Assembly (NCBI RefSeq): GCF_017377395.1
Contig: NZ_CP061800.1
Location: forward strand, 2,914,001-2,978,000
Direction of reading: 5' to 3'
Origin: Desulfonema magnum
GTDB lineage: Bacteria; Desulfobacterota; Desulfobacteria; Desulfobacterales; 4be13
DNA length: 64,000 bases
Shown: positions 21,892 to 31,319 of the stretch, in pieces
Position numbering within the stretch: the first letter of the stretch is position 1
How the letters are laid out: each line of letters begins with the position of its first letter
Notes under the pieces: model-generated
What the model was told of the DNA's origin: nothing
What the model saw: only the letters and a program-made list of their open reading frames with translations
Database searches by the model: none
Made by a program: the position numbers and the translations under genes

Positions 21892-22020
21892 CCAAGCCCT
21901 GTAAGGGCGGCATATTTGTAGCCGCGGGTTTGCAGGCCCCCGGCCAAGCCCTGTAGGGGCGGCATATTTGCAGCCGAGGGTTTGCAGATCCCGGTCAAGC
22001 CCCGTGGTGGCGGCATATTA
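21892..22020. repeat. Three tandem copies of a ~52-bp repeat
   Basis: Units start at 21892, 21944 and 21995 and share CCAAGCCCTGTAAGGGCGGC then ATATTTGTAGCC. Copies differ at several bases. The same words occur inverted within the element at 16145-16480. Not a CRISPR: no constant repeat with variable spacers, and only three units. Confidence 0.75.
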
Positions 22021-22109
22021 AACAAATAAGTTAAAGAGTTGATACCTTAGTGCTGAATCCCATAATAATGTCCGGGCGGAATGAACAATAATCTTATGTG
22101 ATCCGACCT

Positions 22110-22193
22110 GCCGCCTTCGCCGCAAAGACATAAAGACACGAGGAAAACACAAAAAAACTTCGTGAGACTTTGTGCCTTTGTGCCCTGGCGGCA
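22110..22193. repeat. Imperfect inverted repeat of the GCCGCAAAG...CTTTGTGCC type
   Basis: CACGAGG/CTTCGTG and GCAAAGACA/TGTGCCTTTG words pair across 22119-22193, closely related to the inside of the element at 1197-1353. Confidence 0.5.
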
Positions 22194-22196
22194 AAT

Positions 22197-22346
22197 AAGT
22201 ACCTAACCATAAGTTTTCGATATCTTCCCGGGGAAGAAACCCGGCTTTTTTTACCAGAACAGTCCGCCGCCCATGACGGAAAAAGCCGGGTTTCTCCGCC
22301 GTTCACAGAAAAAAAAGATGTATAAAAAACTTTTGATCGGGTACTT
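22197..22346. repeat. Dispersed element, family B, copy 1 (complete, 150 bp)
   Basis: Ends AAGTACC (22197-22203) and GGTACTT (22340-22346) are inverted. The core is GAAGAAACCCGGCTTTTTTT paired with AAAAAGCCGGGTTTCT. Other copies: 45331-45470 and 53221-53330; a diverged hairpin at 40913-40979 shares only the core. This copy lies downstream of the ion-channel gene at 22487, where its hairpin could end transcription. Confidence 0.7.
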
Positions 22347-22486
22347 ATAATTCACCTGATTTTGCGCGGTCGCGGGCTGAGTCATGCAGAACAAATTTGC
22401 AGTCTGTCCGGGCACAGCTTGAAAAATTGCGCCGCAATCCGGATATTATTTATGGAATTAATCACTTAGGCTATTCTTAGGTTATT

Positions 22487-24598
22487 CTAATGAGCAGCTT
22501 CGGCCCCGACTTTTTTTTGCCTTTTCTTATCATGCGGCCTGTAAATGAATACCGACATAAAAGCAGATATGATGAGCAGTACATACACCGTGAAAAAAGC
22601 ATAGTCAAGGATTGTCAGATATTCTACGGATAAAGCTGATAACCATCTGAGATAACAGACCGTGTTTATTATCAGCACTGACATGAATATCAGTGCATAG
22701 TTACGAAGCCGCTCAGGTCGTATAAAGTAAGGCAGACATAAAATCAAAAGCATTGCAATAACAGGAAAAAATTTTGAAAAAATAAAAGCAGCCAAGTTTT
22801 TTCTCTTAATATGGATTTCAGCATTGAAGCGAGAATAACTGATAACATTTGACAAACCGAAAAATTTCGGATTTCCGAGGTTCGAATCTTTTGCCGTAAT
22901 GTCCTGATAAAATGATATTTCGCTGATCTTCCATTCTCCGACAGAACTGCTGACAGACTCCGGCAGAGACAGAACATCCGGAACATAAATCAGCCTGTCT
23001 TTTGTCTGATCAGTATGACGAAAACGTATGGGCATCATGTGCTGGTCAAACGGATAGGTATGGAAATCAAAATCATATTTGAAATCTGCTTTTACACGAT
23101 ATACCCGTCTGGTAATATTCTTCGTTCGTTCTTCTTTCAACGGCTTCCCCAGTCTGACAGGACTTACTGAATTTTCAAATTCGATAGTTGTATCATCAAA
23201 ATATCCTGAATACCGGAACCCGAGATCAAATTCCAGAGTACATTCCGAATGTTTTGTATCCAGATTACTCACTCTGAGATTATCTATGCCTGCATATACC
23301 AGACGAATATTATTCATAGATATCCCATTAAGCAGTATTGTTTCGCCATGCAGAATCTTTTTTAAAAGATTATCTGTACGTCCGATATCACTCTGCTGAT
23401 ATTGCAGAAACGCAGGTACCGGCTTATGACGTAACCATATTCCTACGGCGTAATGTTTCCTGACATCCCCGTTTTCATCGAAATAAATATGTCCGGTGAT
23501 GCCTCTGACCGCGTTATCTTCGCTGTAAAAGCTTGCCAGCACATCCCTTATTCTTCTCCGGTCTTCCCGTATATATCCTTTGCCCTGAATTCCGGCTTTT
23601 TTCACGGCTTCAACAGCAACCTTTATTGCGTCATAATAGCAGGCGCTTATTTCCGAGGGTGCTTCGTTATATTTTTCTAAAAAGTCCTGTTTGAATATAT
23701 AGGTTTCTTCTCCGCCAATAGCTGTCATAAAAGGAGATACGAACCGAATGCCCTCCGAACAATACCCGAGTTGGGACTCTTTGTCGGGATATTTTTCCAT
23801 TTCAATAAGAAAACTTCTTGCAAATGCATAAGAACCAATGACAGAACAGCTTTTTCCCTCATTTTTCAATGCGGTAATAATTTTTACGCCTTCGGCGCTG
23901 TGTGTCGCCAGAAAAAGAACCGTCGGATCATCTGTTGCTTTTAGTTCATTGACAATTTTTTTCAACTGATCATCTGATTTGTCATCCCTGTTCCATTCCC
24001 ATTTTTGTTCAATCTTCATTCCAAGTTCGCTGATTGTCTGTTTAAAATTCCGGAAAAGAGATATTCCGTAAGTATCGTTGCTGTAGACAATGCTTGCTGA
24101 TTGCTTTTTCAGAGCCGCCTTAATATAATTGGCGACAAATTTCGCTTCCATTGCATTATTGGATACGGTTCTGAAATACCATTCATTTCCCAAAGTAACA
24201 GATTCCTCTGTAGCCGATGCGGTGAGGACAGGAATTCCATTTCTTTTATAAATTTTTCCTGCAACAGCGGAAGTGTTGCTGCGATAATGCCCGAGTACAA
24301 GCAATGCTTTGTTTTGATCTGCAATTTCAGAAGCGATTTTTTCAGAAATTTCAGGATCGCCTTTATCATCAAAAAAAAGTAATTCTATTTCCCTGCCATC
24401 AATACCGCCCTGGCTGTTTATTTTATCCTTATATAGTTCAGCCCCTTTTCGCATGGCCTGTCCCCCGGGAGCCTCCATAGGACCGGCTACGGCAATGTAA
24501 ATTATATCTTTTTTAAGGGGAGAGGCCGGCAGTAGGAATAAGAGATAAATAACAATATTAATGAATATTATAAGTAATATTAACAGGGTGTTTCTCAT
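22487..24598 (-). CDS. Periplasmic-binding domain fused to pentameric ligand-gated ion channel, M4 missing
   Basis: 703 residues. A membrane segment or signal anchor (4-23) is followed by a type-1 periplasmic-binding domain (about 32-400; AVAGPMEAPGGQAMRKGAEL, then LVLGHYRSNTSAVAG, as in LivJ-type receptors). Residues about 428-600 match the extracellular beta-sandwich of pentameric ligand-gated channels, with the hallmark Pro-loop YPFDQ at 515-519. Membrane helices follow at about 602-626, 631-652 and 659-686. The chain ends 17 residues later, so the fourth helix is absent, unlike its paralogue at 28716-30959. The ATG overlaps the stop of the MscS gene (ATGA) and has AGGAG, so the two are translationally coupled. 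I infer a small-molecule-gated channel or a non-conducting partner subunit. Confidence 0.85.
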   Translation of the reverse strand: MRNTLLILLIIFINIVIYLLFLLPASPLKKDIIYIAVAGPMEAPGGQAMRKGAELYKDKINSQGGIDGREIELLFFDDKGDPEISEKIASEIADQNKALLVLGHYRSNTSAVAGKIYKRNGIPVLTASATEESVTLGNEWYFRTVSNNAMEAKFVANYIKAALKKQSASIVYSNDTYGISLFRNFKQTISELGMKIEQKWEWNRDDKSDDQLKKIVNELKATDDPTVLFLATHSAEGVKIITALKNEGKSCSVIGSYAFARSFLIEMEKYPDKESQLGYCSEGIRFVSPFMTAIGGEETYIFKQDFLEKYNEAPSEISACYYDAIKVAVEAVKKAGIQGKGYIREDRRRIRDVLASFYSEDNAVRGITGHIYFDENGDVRKHYAVGIWLRHKPVPAFLQYQQSDIGRTDNLLKKILHGETILLNGISMNNIRLVYAGIDNLRVSNLDTKHSECTLEFDLGFRYSGYFDDTTIEFENSVSPVRLGKPLKEERTKNITRRVYRVKADFKYDFDFHTYPFDQHMMPIRFRHTDQTKDRLIYVPDVLSLPESVSSSVGEWKISEISFYQDITAKDSNLGNPKFFGLSNVISYSRFNAEIHIKRKNLAAFIFSKFFPVIAMLLILCLPYFIRPERLRNYALIFMSVLIINTVCYLRWLSALSVEYLTILDYAFFTVYVLLIISAFMSVFIYRPHDKKRQKKVGAEAAH

Positions 24599-27500
24599 AT
24601 TTCTCCTAATTTTTCAACATTAAGATATGGTCTGACAGCAAACTCGATGTTATTTTCCTGAAACTGCCTTACGATCTCTGTATGGATTTCTGTCCGCATT
24701 GTGTGGCGGAGTGAAATATCCAAAATCAGATAACGGAGCGCAAGGTTAAACGAGTAATTATCAAAAGTACGCAATCGCATGTTTTTTAACTTGGTATTAG
24801 GATTTTTATCAATGATTTCAGTAAGCAATTTTACTGCCAGCTTTAGCTGAACCATCGTGTTCCGAGTGGACAGAGGGATTTCGATATTCACAAAGTAAGC
24901 CGGAGACTTTGTGAGATTAATAACTTCACTCTGGGAAAGCTGAGAATTAGGTACTGTGATCATAAATTTGGTGGCATTCTGTCTTAATCGCGTATATTGC
25001 AGACCGATCTCTTCCACCTCAGCCTTTTCTCCTTTAAACAGAATGACGTCTCCTATATTAAACGATTTGGAAATAAAAATACTGATGCCACCGATGATAT
25101 CACCGAGGGTCTCCTTTGAAGCCATGGCAATGGCAAAACCGCCAATACCCAAACCAGCGAGAATGGCCCCCACATTAAAGCCCAGCGTGTTTAATCCGGA
25201 AATAATAGCAACCCCCCATATGATAAATATAAGGATTGTTTTCATCAGGGGAAGAAGCGCTGCAAGGGTTATATTTTTTTCGCTCTCTTTTTTTCCATCA
25301 GCGTTCTGATAACGCCGCAGACTTCGGGCAACCAAACCTTTGACGAGCCAGGAGAATAACATCGCCGTCAGAAAAATGCCCGCGAGTCTGACAAAGACCC
25401 AGACCGCCTGCTGTCGGCGTGTTTTATAACGGTCCGCCCGCAATACACCGACCTCACCTTTTAAAAAACGAAGCTTCTCAATTGCAGTCCGGGGGTTTTC
25501 TTCCGGGCCCAGCTTTGCCAGTTCCTTATGGGAACGTCCCTTGACAGCCTGGATTCGACGTTGAATCGCGGCGTTTTCAGCATTCAGAGCCGCCAGATTG
25601 TCCTGATATTTGCCGATATCCGTCCCGATACCGGTAGCGGAGAGTCTCTGTTCAAAGAGCCGAAACCATTTATTTGCAGCAACAATTTCAATATGCCGCT
25701 CGAAGAAAAAATCAGCCACCCGGAAAACCGTATCAGCTTTTTTCTCTTCTGTAATGGGCGGAGGGAGCGGAAGGCGTCGCCCGGTTTTGGTTTCAAAATT
25801 GCCGAGGATTTCCTCAGCTTTCTGAGGCATCAGCCGGGCCTGAATTTTTACCCATGCTTCTTCTTTTTCAACTTCCAACTGCTCCATCTGCTTCCGAAGA
25901 AATGGCAGTAATTTGGAAACAGCATCTTTTTCCTGGTCTGCAAGCTGAATCAGACGTTCTGTTTTATGTGTTTGTCTTTTCAGAATTTTCTGTTTGGCAT
26001 CCAGTTCTGTCAATTCCTGATAATACGCTTCCAGGAGCATGGTCAGGTGTTTGGCCCGACCCGAAGGAACAAAGCTGAGAAGGTATTCTTTGGGAGTGTC
26101 TTCAGATTCCATGGTGCGAACAGCCATCTGCTGAAGCGATTGCAGCTCGGTTTGGGAAAGCGCCTCCCGTTTGCGTTCAAAGTCCTTATTTAATTTTTCC
26201 AATTCTCGGAGCATGTCAATCCGTTTTCCCACTGAACTCAGGGTTTCGGTCAACAAAGTCTGTCTTTCCTCAAGGGTCTTATCCGGCTGACTGACGGTTT
26301 CAATTCGCTGCCGAATCTCGGTCTGGTGAGTCATCAGCTCGGACATCCTGGTCTCAAGCCGGGTAATCCGGTCCCGTTTTAAGGCTTCGGTAATGGTGTC
26401 CGGGATATCACGGCTGCTCAGTTGTTTGCGGCCCAGGCGTTTTTTCAGCTCCACCGCATTTGCATGATATTGCAACGAGAGTTTGGTGGCTTCGGATAAC
26501 ACTTTTGAATATTTCTCAATTTCCTGATTCTGCGCATTTAAAGCATTCAGCAGTTCAACGCGATATTTTTGCTGTTGCCTGATAACCCGGACCCGGGCTG
26601 ACAGCAAATCCTGATACTGCTGCGGTTGGGAGGCATCTGAGGGTTTGACAGCCGTCTCAGCTTCTTTTTGCGCCCTCAGCCCGTCTGACCTTTCCTGTTG
26701 GAAGGCATCTGAGGGTTTGACAGTCGTTTCAGGCTTCTGTAAAACTTTTTTCTTGATTTCATCGGGTATTTTCATGCCGGCAAGGTGCCAGAGTTTCCTG
26801 AGAATGTTCTGTTTTTCGTCAGCGGATTCCTTCTGAACAGAACGCACCACAGGGTCTTTCAGGGATTCAAGTTTCTCTATGATATCTCGGACACTTGTCC
26901 GGGCTTTTTCATAAGCTTCACGAACTTTTTCCAACGCGGTCATATTGGTCTGAATTTTTTCCGCACTTTCATGAAATTTCTGAAGGATATCCTGAGCAGT
27001 GAGATTTTTGAGTTCCGCATCCCATTGGCGGGCCTTCTGAGCCGAGTCATAAGTTTTTTTCAACTGAGCCAGGCGGTCTTTGGCTTCTTCCCGGGCCTTC
27101 TCAGATTTTTCAATATCCTGAGCTATCTGATCAACCTGACCTTTGGCCTTCTGAATAGCTGATAACGCATCTGACACCAGTTTTGAAGTCTCCTCACTAA
27201 TAATGACGAGCGCCTCGGATCGGCTGCCCTCCGGTATTTCTTCTGGTCTGATTTTTCCATCATCTCCAAAATCTTTGAGAATTTTTGCAAGCACCTGCAT
27301 TCGGGAAAGATGTTCGCTGAGAACTGTCGCGTCGCCCAGAAAAATTTCTCCGCGCTTTACCACTGATTGCAACGATGAGCGGAGTTCCTCCAGTTTTCCG
27401 ATGCGGTCCGAGTGATAAGCAGCAATGTCATCAACCTGTTTGACAGCCTGTTCCATTTCCTCAGTACGGACAGCAGCTTCCTGGCGGAGTATCTCAGTTG

Positions 27501-28500
27501 TCTCAGGCGGTGAAATTGCTTCAATCTCCTCCTCTGCTCCAATCGCATTCTCCTGAGCCCTGATGAATCGGCTGTAAGACAGATTAAATGCCCCGCTGAA
27601 CCATACCCGCTCTTCCTGTAATTCAGAAAGCCCGATGATGAGTCTTCTTGGTGACTGGCCTGAATATTCCTTTTCCAGGGTCTGACGGTTCAGTTCCCGG
27701 GCATATTTTTCTTCAGCAGAGGCATGACGCGCCTTGGCTTCGATCTGTTTTTTTTTTGCTTCCTCCAGATGTGAATTAATCGTTTTAAGGGAGTGTCCGA
27801 TGAATACATTATCCATACTGACGCTCCTTGTTTTTTCAGAGGCAGAGGAATCTTTCCTGAGTTCTCCCTGAGCTGCTTCTGCTTTTCTTTTCAGTTTTCG
27901 TTGCCAGAGGATAAGTTCCTGCTTCTGCTTTTTCAGGTTCTGTTTGCTGAACGAATCCGGAACCTTGTCCGGCGATAAAGTTCCGTCTTCAACACGCAGT
28001 CTGATCTCAAACAAAAACAAATCCAGTCCGTTAATAACATTCATAAACGCGTCTGTGGCTGATTTCGCAGCTTCCAACTGGCTGATTCGTCTGTCTGCAA
28101 ACGTTTTTTCCGCCTGAATCAGTTCAAGTTGATGATTGAACGCATCAAGCCGGACTTTGGCATGCTCCAAAGCCTTTTTGGCAGCTTCGAGAGTATCTGT
28201 ATCGTCAACTGATGTCGGGGGAGTTTCTTCTGGTATGATGAGTGATGCTCTTTCCTGGCTGGCCTGCTGAAAAAGTTTTTCACTTTTCCTCAGACCGCGT
28301 AACTGGGCAAGAAAGGTGTCAGAAGCCTGATTAAAAATGCTCTGAGCCTGTCCGAGCAATTCCTCATTGCCCAGATTATGCAGTTCAGGCTTTTCTCCGG
28401 CTTTGTCTTTTTTTTTCGTTTCTGCCGCAGCCATTGACAAAGAACAGCAAAAAATAAGGACAATTGACAAAATTGATAATTGATAATTGATACGTTTCAT
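24595..28500 (-). CDS. Large MscS-family mechanosensitive channel with coiled-coil periplasmic domain
   Basis: 1301 residues; the ATG at 28500 follows GAGG. Signal peptide 1-25, then about 1000 residues of charged, Glu/Lys/Gln-rich coiled coil in the periplasm, as in MscK/KefA-type members. Membrane helices near 1043 and 1092 precede the pore helix GAILAGLGIGGFAIAMASKE near 1112 and the cytoplasmic beta domain (SKSFNIGDVILFKG). A short internal repeat, TVKPSDAFQQ / AVKPSDASQP, lies near 598-625. The DNA for the signal peptide contains AATTGAT heptamers. It should release solutes under membrane tension, and MscK-type relatives are also gated by ions. Coupling to the pLGIC gene downstream (4-base overlap) is unusual and points to joint envelope sensing. 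Confidence 0.92.
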   Translation of the reverse strand: MKRINYQLSILSIVLIFCCSLSMAAAETKKKDKAGEKPELHNLGNEELLGQAQSIFNQASDTFLAQLRGLRKSEKLFQQASQERASLIIPEETPPTSVDDTDTLEAAKKALEHAKVRLDAFNHQLELIQAEKTFADRRISQLEAAKSATDAFMNVINGLDLFLFEIRLRVEDGTLSPDKVPDSFSKQNLKKQKQELILWQRKLKRKAEAAQGELRKDSSASEKTRSVSMDNVFIGHSLKTINSHLEEAKKKQIEAKARHASAEEKYARELNRQTLEKEYSGQSPRRLIIGLSELQEERVWFSGAFNLSYSRFIRAQENAIGAEEEIEAISPPETTEILRQEAAVRTEEMEQAVKQVDDIAAYHSDRIGKLEELRSSLQSVVKRGEIFLGDATVLSEHLSRMQVLAKILKDFGDDGKIRPEEIPEGSRSEALVIISEETSKLVSDALSAIQKAKGQVDQIAQDIEKSEKAREEAKDRLAQLKKTYDSAQKARQWDAELKNLTAQDILQKFHESAEKIQTNMTALEKVREAYEKARTSVRDIIEKLESLKDPVVRSVQKESADEKQNILRKLWHLAGMKIPDEIKKKVLQKPETTVKPSDAFQQERSDGLRAQKEAETAVKPSDASQPQQYQDLLSARVRVIRQQQKYRVELLNALNAQNQEIEKYSKVLSEATKLSLQYHANAVELKKRLGRKQLSSRDIPDTITEALKRDRITRLETRMSELMTHQTEIRQRIETVSQPDKTLEERQTLLTETLSSVGKRIDMLRELEKLNKDFERKREALSQTELQSLQQMAVRTMESEDTPKEYLLSFVPSGRAKHLTMLLEAYYQELTELDAKQKILKRQTHKTERLIQLADQEKDAVSKLLPFLRKQMEQLEVEKEEAWVKIQARLMPQKAEEILGNFETKTGRRLPLPPPITEEKKADTVFRVADFFFERHIEIVAANKWFRLFEQRLSATGIGTDIGKYQDNLAALNAENAAIQRRIQAVKGRSHKELAKLGPEENPRTAIEKLRFLKGEVGVLRADRYKTRRQQAVWVFVRLAGIFLTAMLFSWLVKGLVARSLRRYQNADGKKESEKNITLAALLPLMKTILIFIIWGVAIISGLNTLGFNVGAILAGLGIGGFAIAMASKETLGDIIGGISIFISKSFNIGDVILFKGEKAEVEEIGLQYTRLRQNATKFMITVPNSQLSQSEVINLTKSPAYFVNIEIPLSTRNTMVQLKLAVKLLTEIIDKNPNTKLKNMRLRTFDNYSFNLALRYLILDISLRHTMRTEIHTEIVRQFQENNIEFAVRPYLNVEKLGEI

Positions 28501-28648
28501 TACTTACCTCATAACCTGTATCCGAGTCATGTCTGATATAGAACGGCCATGATCGGTCCGCTCACAACAAGACATGAAAGTCGCAACATTTTTCTTAACA
28601 CCCGGCACTCAATGATCAGATTTTTTGACCCGGTTCGGACAAAAAGCT

Positions 28649-28676
28649 TGTCATTCCTGCGAAAGCAGGAATGACA
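28649..28676. repeat. 12-bp stem hairpin (TGTCATTCCTGC-GAAA-GCAGGAATGACA)
   Basis: Arms 28649-28660 and 28665-28676 with a GAAA tetraloop, in the gap between the second channel gene and the MscS gene. This is a common dispersed proteobacterial hairpin type and could reduce read-through or stabilise the mRNA end. Confidence 0.6.
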
Positions 28677-28715
28677 GAAAAAAAATTTGATCATCGAGTG
28701 ACATCTGACACTTTT

Positions 28716-30959
28716 TCATATATAAAGATACCCGATTAGTAACCAGGCTGTTAAGGTGAAAGAGATATGAATAATTCTCCCCGCGTGTCTGACGAGGAAA
28801 CTGCTCTTTCCTGGAAAACTCCGTTTGTGCGCTATATGGGTTAATATGGATATAAAAGCTGACATTCCTGCCAGAAAATATCCTGAGAAAAGAGCGTGTT
28901 CAATTACTTTGTATGCCGGTGTCAGCTTCAGGTGCAAATAGTGAACCATGCCTGTTGCTGCCAGTGACGGTATGAATATCAGCGCACGAGTGGAAAGCTG
29001 ATCATGCGGTATGAGATACACAACATACAAAAGGACTGTGATTACGATAATGAAGAAGAAGCTTTTTAAAAAGAGAAATATCCGCCCTTTTCTCTGTACG
29101 GAAATTTCAGCGTTTATCTGAGAATAGGAAAGCGTGCGCTGCTTATCCGGAACAGCAATATGTGCGGCATCCCGGAATAGCGACATATCCATGATATCCC
29201 ATCCCGGAATCGGTTTGACGAGCCTTTTTCCAACATCTTCTTTTCGCGAGGATGTAAGTGACACCTCAGGTAATGCCGGAATATCAGGCACATAAATAAG
29301 CTTTGTTTCCGGCTGATCTTCGTGACGAAAACTTATCTGTATGGCCTGCTCATCAAAAGGGTATGCGTATGTATCAAAAAAGTTTTTGAAGTCAGCAATG
29401 ACACGGTATGAACGGATGGTGATATTCCCCTCTGCGGTATCTTCCATAACCGGCTCCCCCAGTCTGACCGGGTTCACAGCATTTGTAAATGAGATACGGG
29501 TGTCGTCAAAATCCCCCTGGAAGCGGAACCAGAGATAAAAATCTGCGGTGCAGGTTCCTCTGTCTGTGTCGAGATTATAAATTCTGTTGATATCAATGCC
29601 CGCATAGACCAGCCGGATTTTGGTCAGAATTTGTTCATCAATGATGATGTCATCGTCTGATAATTTCTGATATGTTCTCTGTTGTTCGTCCCCCGCCTGA
29701 GTCGGATGAAAAGATACATCAGATGACGAGTTGTTGTTTCGCATATCCTGATATTGCCAAAATGCCGGAAAAAGCTTGTGCTTCTGCCAGATTCCCACAG
29801 CCAGAGAGCCAGAGGCATTACCGTGTTTATCAAAATAAATATTTCCGGTTACACCTTTTATTGCAATTTCGCTGCTGTCAAATCTGGTCAGAGCGTCTCT
29901 GATCTTTCTCCTGTCCTTTCTTATATCCTGCCCCTGAATTTCAGCGTTTTCAACAGCCCTGAGGGCAATGTTCATGGCATCATAATAGGAGGCCGCAATC
30001 CATGAAGGCTCGCTGTCATATTTCTCAATAAATTCCTGCCTGAAAGCAAGTCCTTCTTTATCGGCTATGTCAGAAAGAAAGGGTGATACCGTGTAAATTC
30101 CGTCTGAATAGTATCCGGGTGATTTCTGTTCCAGGGGATAATCATTGAACCTGCTGATAAACGAAGGCGTTGAAAACGAATTCGGTCCGATAAGCGGATA
30201 ATCAGTGCCAGGATATCTTGATGAAGCAGAAAGTTCGGCACCCTCGGAAGCATGGACTGCACAGAAGAGCTTTCCGAGATTTTGAGAGGCTCTCAGCTGA
30301 CCAATGATATTTTTCAATTCCTGGATCGAGGTTTCGCTTTTGCTATCAATTTTCCATTTGTTTTGAATACTGATTCCCAGTTCCCTGGCTTTTGTTTCAA
30401 AGTTCCGGACAAGAGAAGAGCCGTATGTGTCAGCCTCATGTATAATGCTTGCCGATGTCCTGTTCAGGGCTTTTTTCATATACTCTGCGATAAAGCCTGC
30501 AATAAAACGGTTATCCGGTATAATTCTGAAATACCAGTCATTTTTAAAAGTAACGGCTCCTTCCGTGGCCGAGGCTGTGATGGCGGGGATGCCGTTTTTT
30601 CTGTAAATTGCTCCTGCCGCAGCCGAATTGGTGCTGCCATAGTGTCCGAGTACAAGAAATACCTTATTTTCGTTCACAATCTCAGTGGCAATCTTTATGG
30701 CAGCACGTTTGTCTGTGTCATCAAAAACAAGCACTTCCACCTGTTTGTCTTTAAAGCCGGGGTGACTGCTTATTTTATCAAGATACAATCTGACTCCCCT
30801 GAGCATTTCCTCGCCGTTTTCCTTATTCTCACCGCTCATGGGGCCTGCCAGCGCAATATAAATAACCTCTTTTTTCAAAGGGGATGCCGGCATAAATAAC
30901 AGAATAGCGACAACATTAACAAAAATGATGAGTGAGACTGTCAGAATCGCTTTTTTCAT
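28716..30959 (-). CDS. Periplasmic-binding domain fused to pentameric ligand-gated ion channel, full length
   Basis: 747 residues, a paralogue of 22487-24598. A membrane segment (5-23), a type-1 periplasmic-binding domain (about 32-402; ALAGPMSGENKENGEEMLRG), a linker of about 40 residues, then the channel ectodomain (about 447-622) with YPFDEQ at 533-538. Helices lie at about 626-650, 657-677, 685-710 and a fourth at 729-746, giving the complete M1-M4 set. No Cys pair flanks the Pro-loop, as in other prokaryotic members. The architecture resembles ionotropic glutamate receptors only in logic (binding domain before channel); the channel part is of the nicotinic-receptor/GLIC superfamily. The ligand is probably an amino acid or similar small molecule. 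The ribosome site is weak. Confidence 0.87.
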   Translation of the reverse strand: MKKAILTVSLIIFVNVVAILLFMPASPLKKEVIYIALAGPMSGENKENGEEMLRGVRLYLDKISSHPGFKDKQVEVLVFDDTDKRAAIKIATEIVNENKVFLVLGHYGSTNSAAAGAIYRKNGIPAITASATEGAVTFKNDWYFRIIPDNRFIAGFIAEYMKKALNRTSASIIHEADTYGSSLVRNFETKARELGISIQNKWKIDSKSETSIQELKNIIGQLRASQNLGKLFCAVHASEGAELSASSRYPGTDYPLIGPNSFSTPSFISRFNDYPLEQKSPGYYSDGIYTVSPFLSDIADKEGLAFRQEFIEKYDSEPSWIAASYYDAMNIALRAVENAEIQGQDIRKDRRKIRDALTRFDSSEIAIKGVTGNIYFDKHGNASGSLAVGIWQKHKLFPAFWQYQDMRNNNSSSDVSFHPTQAGDEQQRTYQKLSDDDIIIDEQILTKIRLVYAGIDINRIYNLDTDRGTCTADFYLWFRFQGDFDDTRISFTNAVNPVRLGEPVMEDTAEGNITIRSYRVIADFKNFFDTYAYPFDEQAIQISFRHEDQPETKLIYVPDIPALPEVSLTSSRKEDVGKRLVKPIPGWDIMDMSLFRDAAHIAVPDKQRTLSYSQINAEISVQRKGRIFLFLKSFFFIIVITVLLYVVYLIPHDQLSTRALIFIPSLAATGMVHYLHLKLTPAYKVIEHALFSGYFLAGMSAFISILTHIAHKRSFPGKSSFLVRHAGRIIHISFTLTAWLLIGYLYI

Positions 30960-31319
30960 AAAATATTTCTTACAATCCTTTCAGAGCAGCGAGTAATACC
31001 AAATTTCAAATTTCAATGTCCAAATTTCAAATAAATTTCAATATCTGAATCTCAGTCACTGTGATTTGTGATTTATTTGTGATTTGTGGTTTATTTGTGA
31101 TTTGTGATTTATCTGTTATCCGGCTTTTGTTTTCTGACAGAAAAAACACCTCGGCCGGACAGGGTTGCAAACCCCTTCCGGCACTTTCAGCCTGATGCGT
31201 ATGGGTTTACGATCCCGTCCGAAATATTTACCGATCACCGGTGGCAGACCCCGTCCGGCAAACTCCCTCCGAGACTGTGAAGACATTATTTTGTGTAAAA
31301 GGTGGGATAATACATCCGT
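30960..31319. other. Intergenic region with short tandem words
   Basis: Contains AAATTTCAAATTTCAATG-type 7-8 base repeats (31001-31040) and seven GTGATTT/GTGGTTT words with TATTT spacers (31069-31112). Near the right end TGTGTAAAAGGTGGGATA (31293-31310) copies the terminal repeat of the element at 1197-1353. No gene is supported. Confidence 0.5.

Noticed and set aside
21892..22020. Possible small CRISPR array
   Set aside because: Only three units; conservation extends through the whole 52-bp unit with no variable spacers; no cas genes.
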